DNA of 13,272 nucleotides from Thiotrichales bacterium (GTDB taxonomy: Bacteria; Pseudomonadota; Gammaproteobacteria; JAAZVR01). Location: the NCBI GenBank assembly GCA_018623305.1, contig JAAZVR010000019.1, positions 1 through 13,272 of the forward strand. Direction: 5' to 3'. How positions within the stretch are numbered: the first letter of the stretch is position 1; every line of letters starts with the position of its first letter. Shown one piece after another: positions 12,713 through 13,272 of the stretch. The notes beneath the pieces were generated by a model, which saw nothing but the letters and a program-made list of their open reading frames with translations, had not been told where the DNA came from and did not search any database. A program made the position numbers and the translations under genes.

Positions 12713-13251
12713 ACAAATGCTCTCGTTGGTACATGCGCTGTCGTCAATGATTGATAGTATTCTTCCAACCACGCGTTAACACGAATTAACTGTGACTGTT
12801 CTTCTTCTAACAATCGGCTAAACAATGCGAAATCATCCATCGCACCCACATTTTGTGAAAACCTTACAGCTTCGCCATAAAGTTGAATGAGCGCAAGCTC
12901 ACGCGCTTCACAAGTACGTAGTGCTTCAGCAATTGATGTCGCCGGAGTCGCAGGAGATAGTACAGAACCCGCAGGTAATGCACCATAACTCACCATGCGA
13001 TCTGTAATCAGATTTGCATGTTGAAACTCTTCATTAGCCAAAGTGACGAAATTTTCAGCAAAGTTCATCTCACCGCGATATTTCGCTAGAGATGCCTGAG
13101 CCAAATAATGTTGACCCGCTGAGAATTCCAGAGACAACGCGCGACCAAAGTACCCCAAAACTTGAGAATGACCACCTGCTTGAGCTTGAACACCTGCTTG
13201 AGGGTAAGCACCAGCACCTGGCATCATCATGCCTTGCATATTTGGTTGCAT
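12709..13251 (-). CDS. Carboxysome-locus bacterioferritin-like protein
   Basis: A 180-residue ferritin-like four-helix protein. Residues 1-30 are Met/Gln/Gly/Ala-rich and look disordered; relatives start near residue 31. Ferroxidase-type residues keep the exact spacing of E. coli bacterioferritin: Glu42 (E18), Tyr49 (Y25), Glu75 (E51), His78 (H54), Glu118 (E94) and Glu151 (E127). The last ligand, H130, is Gln154 here, and the haem-binding Met52 position is Phe76, so haem binding by that route is unlikely. Genes like this recur in alpha-carboxysome loci beside acRAF, but their role is not settled. AGGAG at 13258-13262, 6 bases before the ATG, is a strong ribosome binding site. The stop overlaps the acRAF start by 4 bases. 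It is the first gene of the cluster visible here; the shell and Rubisco genes would be expected beyond the right edge. Confidence 0.85.
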   Translation of the reverse strand: MQPNMQGMMMPGAGAYPQAGVQAQAGGHSQVLGYFGRALSLEFSAGQHYLAQASLAKYRGEMNFAENFVTLANEEFQHANLITDRMVSYGALPAGSVLSPATPATSIAEALRTCEARELALIQLYGEAVRFSQNVGAMDDFALFSRLLEEEQSQLIRVNAWLEEYYQSLTTAHVPTRAFV

Positions 13252-13272
13252 ATTAATCTCCTAGTACCGAAG

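Noticed and set aside
12713..12772. An upstream start for acRAF at 12772, adding 20 residues
   Set aside because: The added residues lie inside the bacterioferritin-like gene and do not resemble the family; the ATGA overlap start at 12712 gives the normal length.

Overview
The window looks like chromosomal DNA from a sulfur-oxidising chemolithoautotrophic gammaproteobacterium of the Thiomicrospira / Thiomicrorhabdus / Hydrogenovibrio type. This is inferred from an alpha-carboxysome accessory cluster (bacterioferritin-like protein, acRAF, CsoS1D, CbbR-type regulator) joined to two bicarbonate-transporter families (SulP and SbtA) and a PII-like protein, in moderately AT-rich DNA. No insertion sequence, integrase, CRISPR array or phage gene was seen.

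Layout. Positions 1-3652 form a lipid-remodelling module of the kind used under phosphate limitation: plcP (metallophosphoesterase, + strand) diverges from agt (GT4 glycosyltransferase), btaA (betaine/homoserine lipid synthesis) and an unrecognised partial gene that runs off the left edge. Degenerate TGTCAC/TGTCAT boxes lie upstream of all three recognised genes. Positions 3653-5051 hold a small lipoprotein gene and a renalase-like FAD oxidoreductase, which overlap tail to tail. Positions 5067-6869 hold prfC with its promoter, then tRNA-Ser(GGA) and a strong terminator. Positions 6871-13251 are the tail of a carboxysome locus, all on the minus strand. In transcription order it reads: bacterioferritin-like protein, acRAF, a very basic disordered protein that resembles an orphan McdB, [hairpins], SulP, [hairpin], SbtA, SbtB/CPII-like PII protein, an RdgB/HAM1 gene broken by an in-frame TGA, CsoS1D, and a CbbR-like LysR regulator.

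How the genes fit together. SulP and SbtA would bring in bicarbonate, and the PII-like protein would gate SbtA according to nucleotide and bicarbonate state. The carboxysome turns the bicarbonate pool into CO2 for Rubisco, with acRAF helping Rubisco assembly, CsoS1D forming gated shell pores and the McdB-like protein distributing carboxysomes. The LysR protein is the likely carbon-responsive regulator. Hairpins between mcdB, sulP and sbtA divide the cluster into segments whose expression could be set separately.

Most notable points: (1) the 125-residue McdB-like protein has a histone-H1-like K/A/P-rich body and a C-terminal RRRVWPD, with no ParA/McdA gene beside it; (2) a single TGA replaces a conserved Arg in an otherwise full-length HAM1 gene; (3) btaA is followed by an unrecognised gene rather than a recognisable btaB; (4) the bacterioferritin-like protein keeps the family's ligand spacing exactly but has Gln in place of the last iron-binding His.
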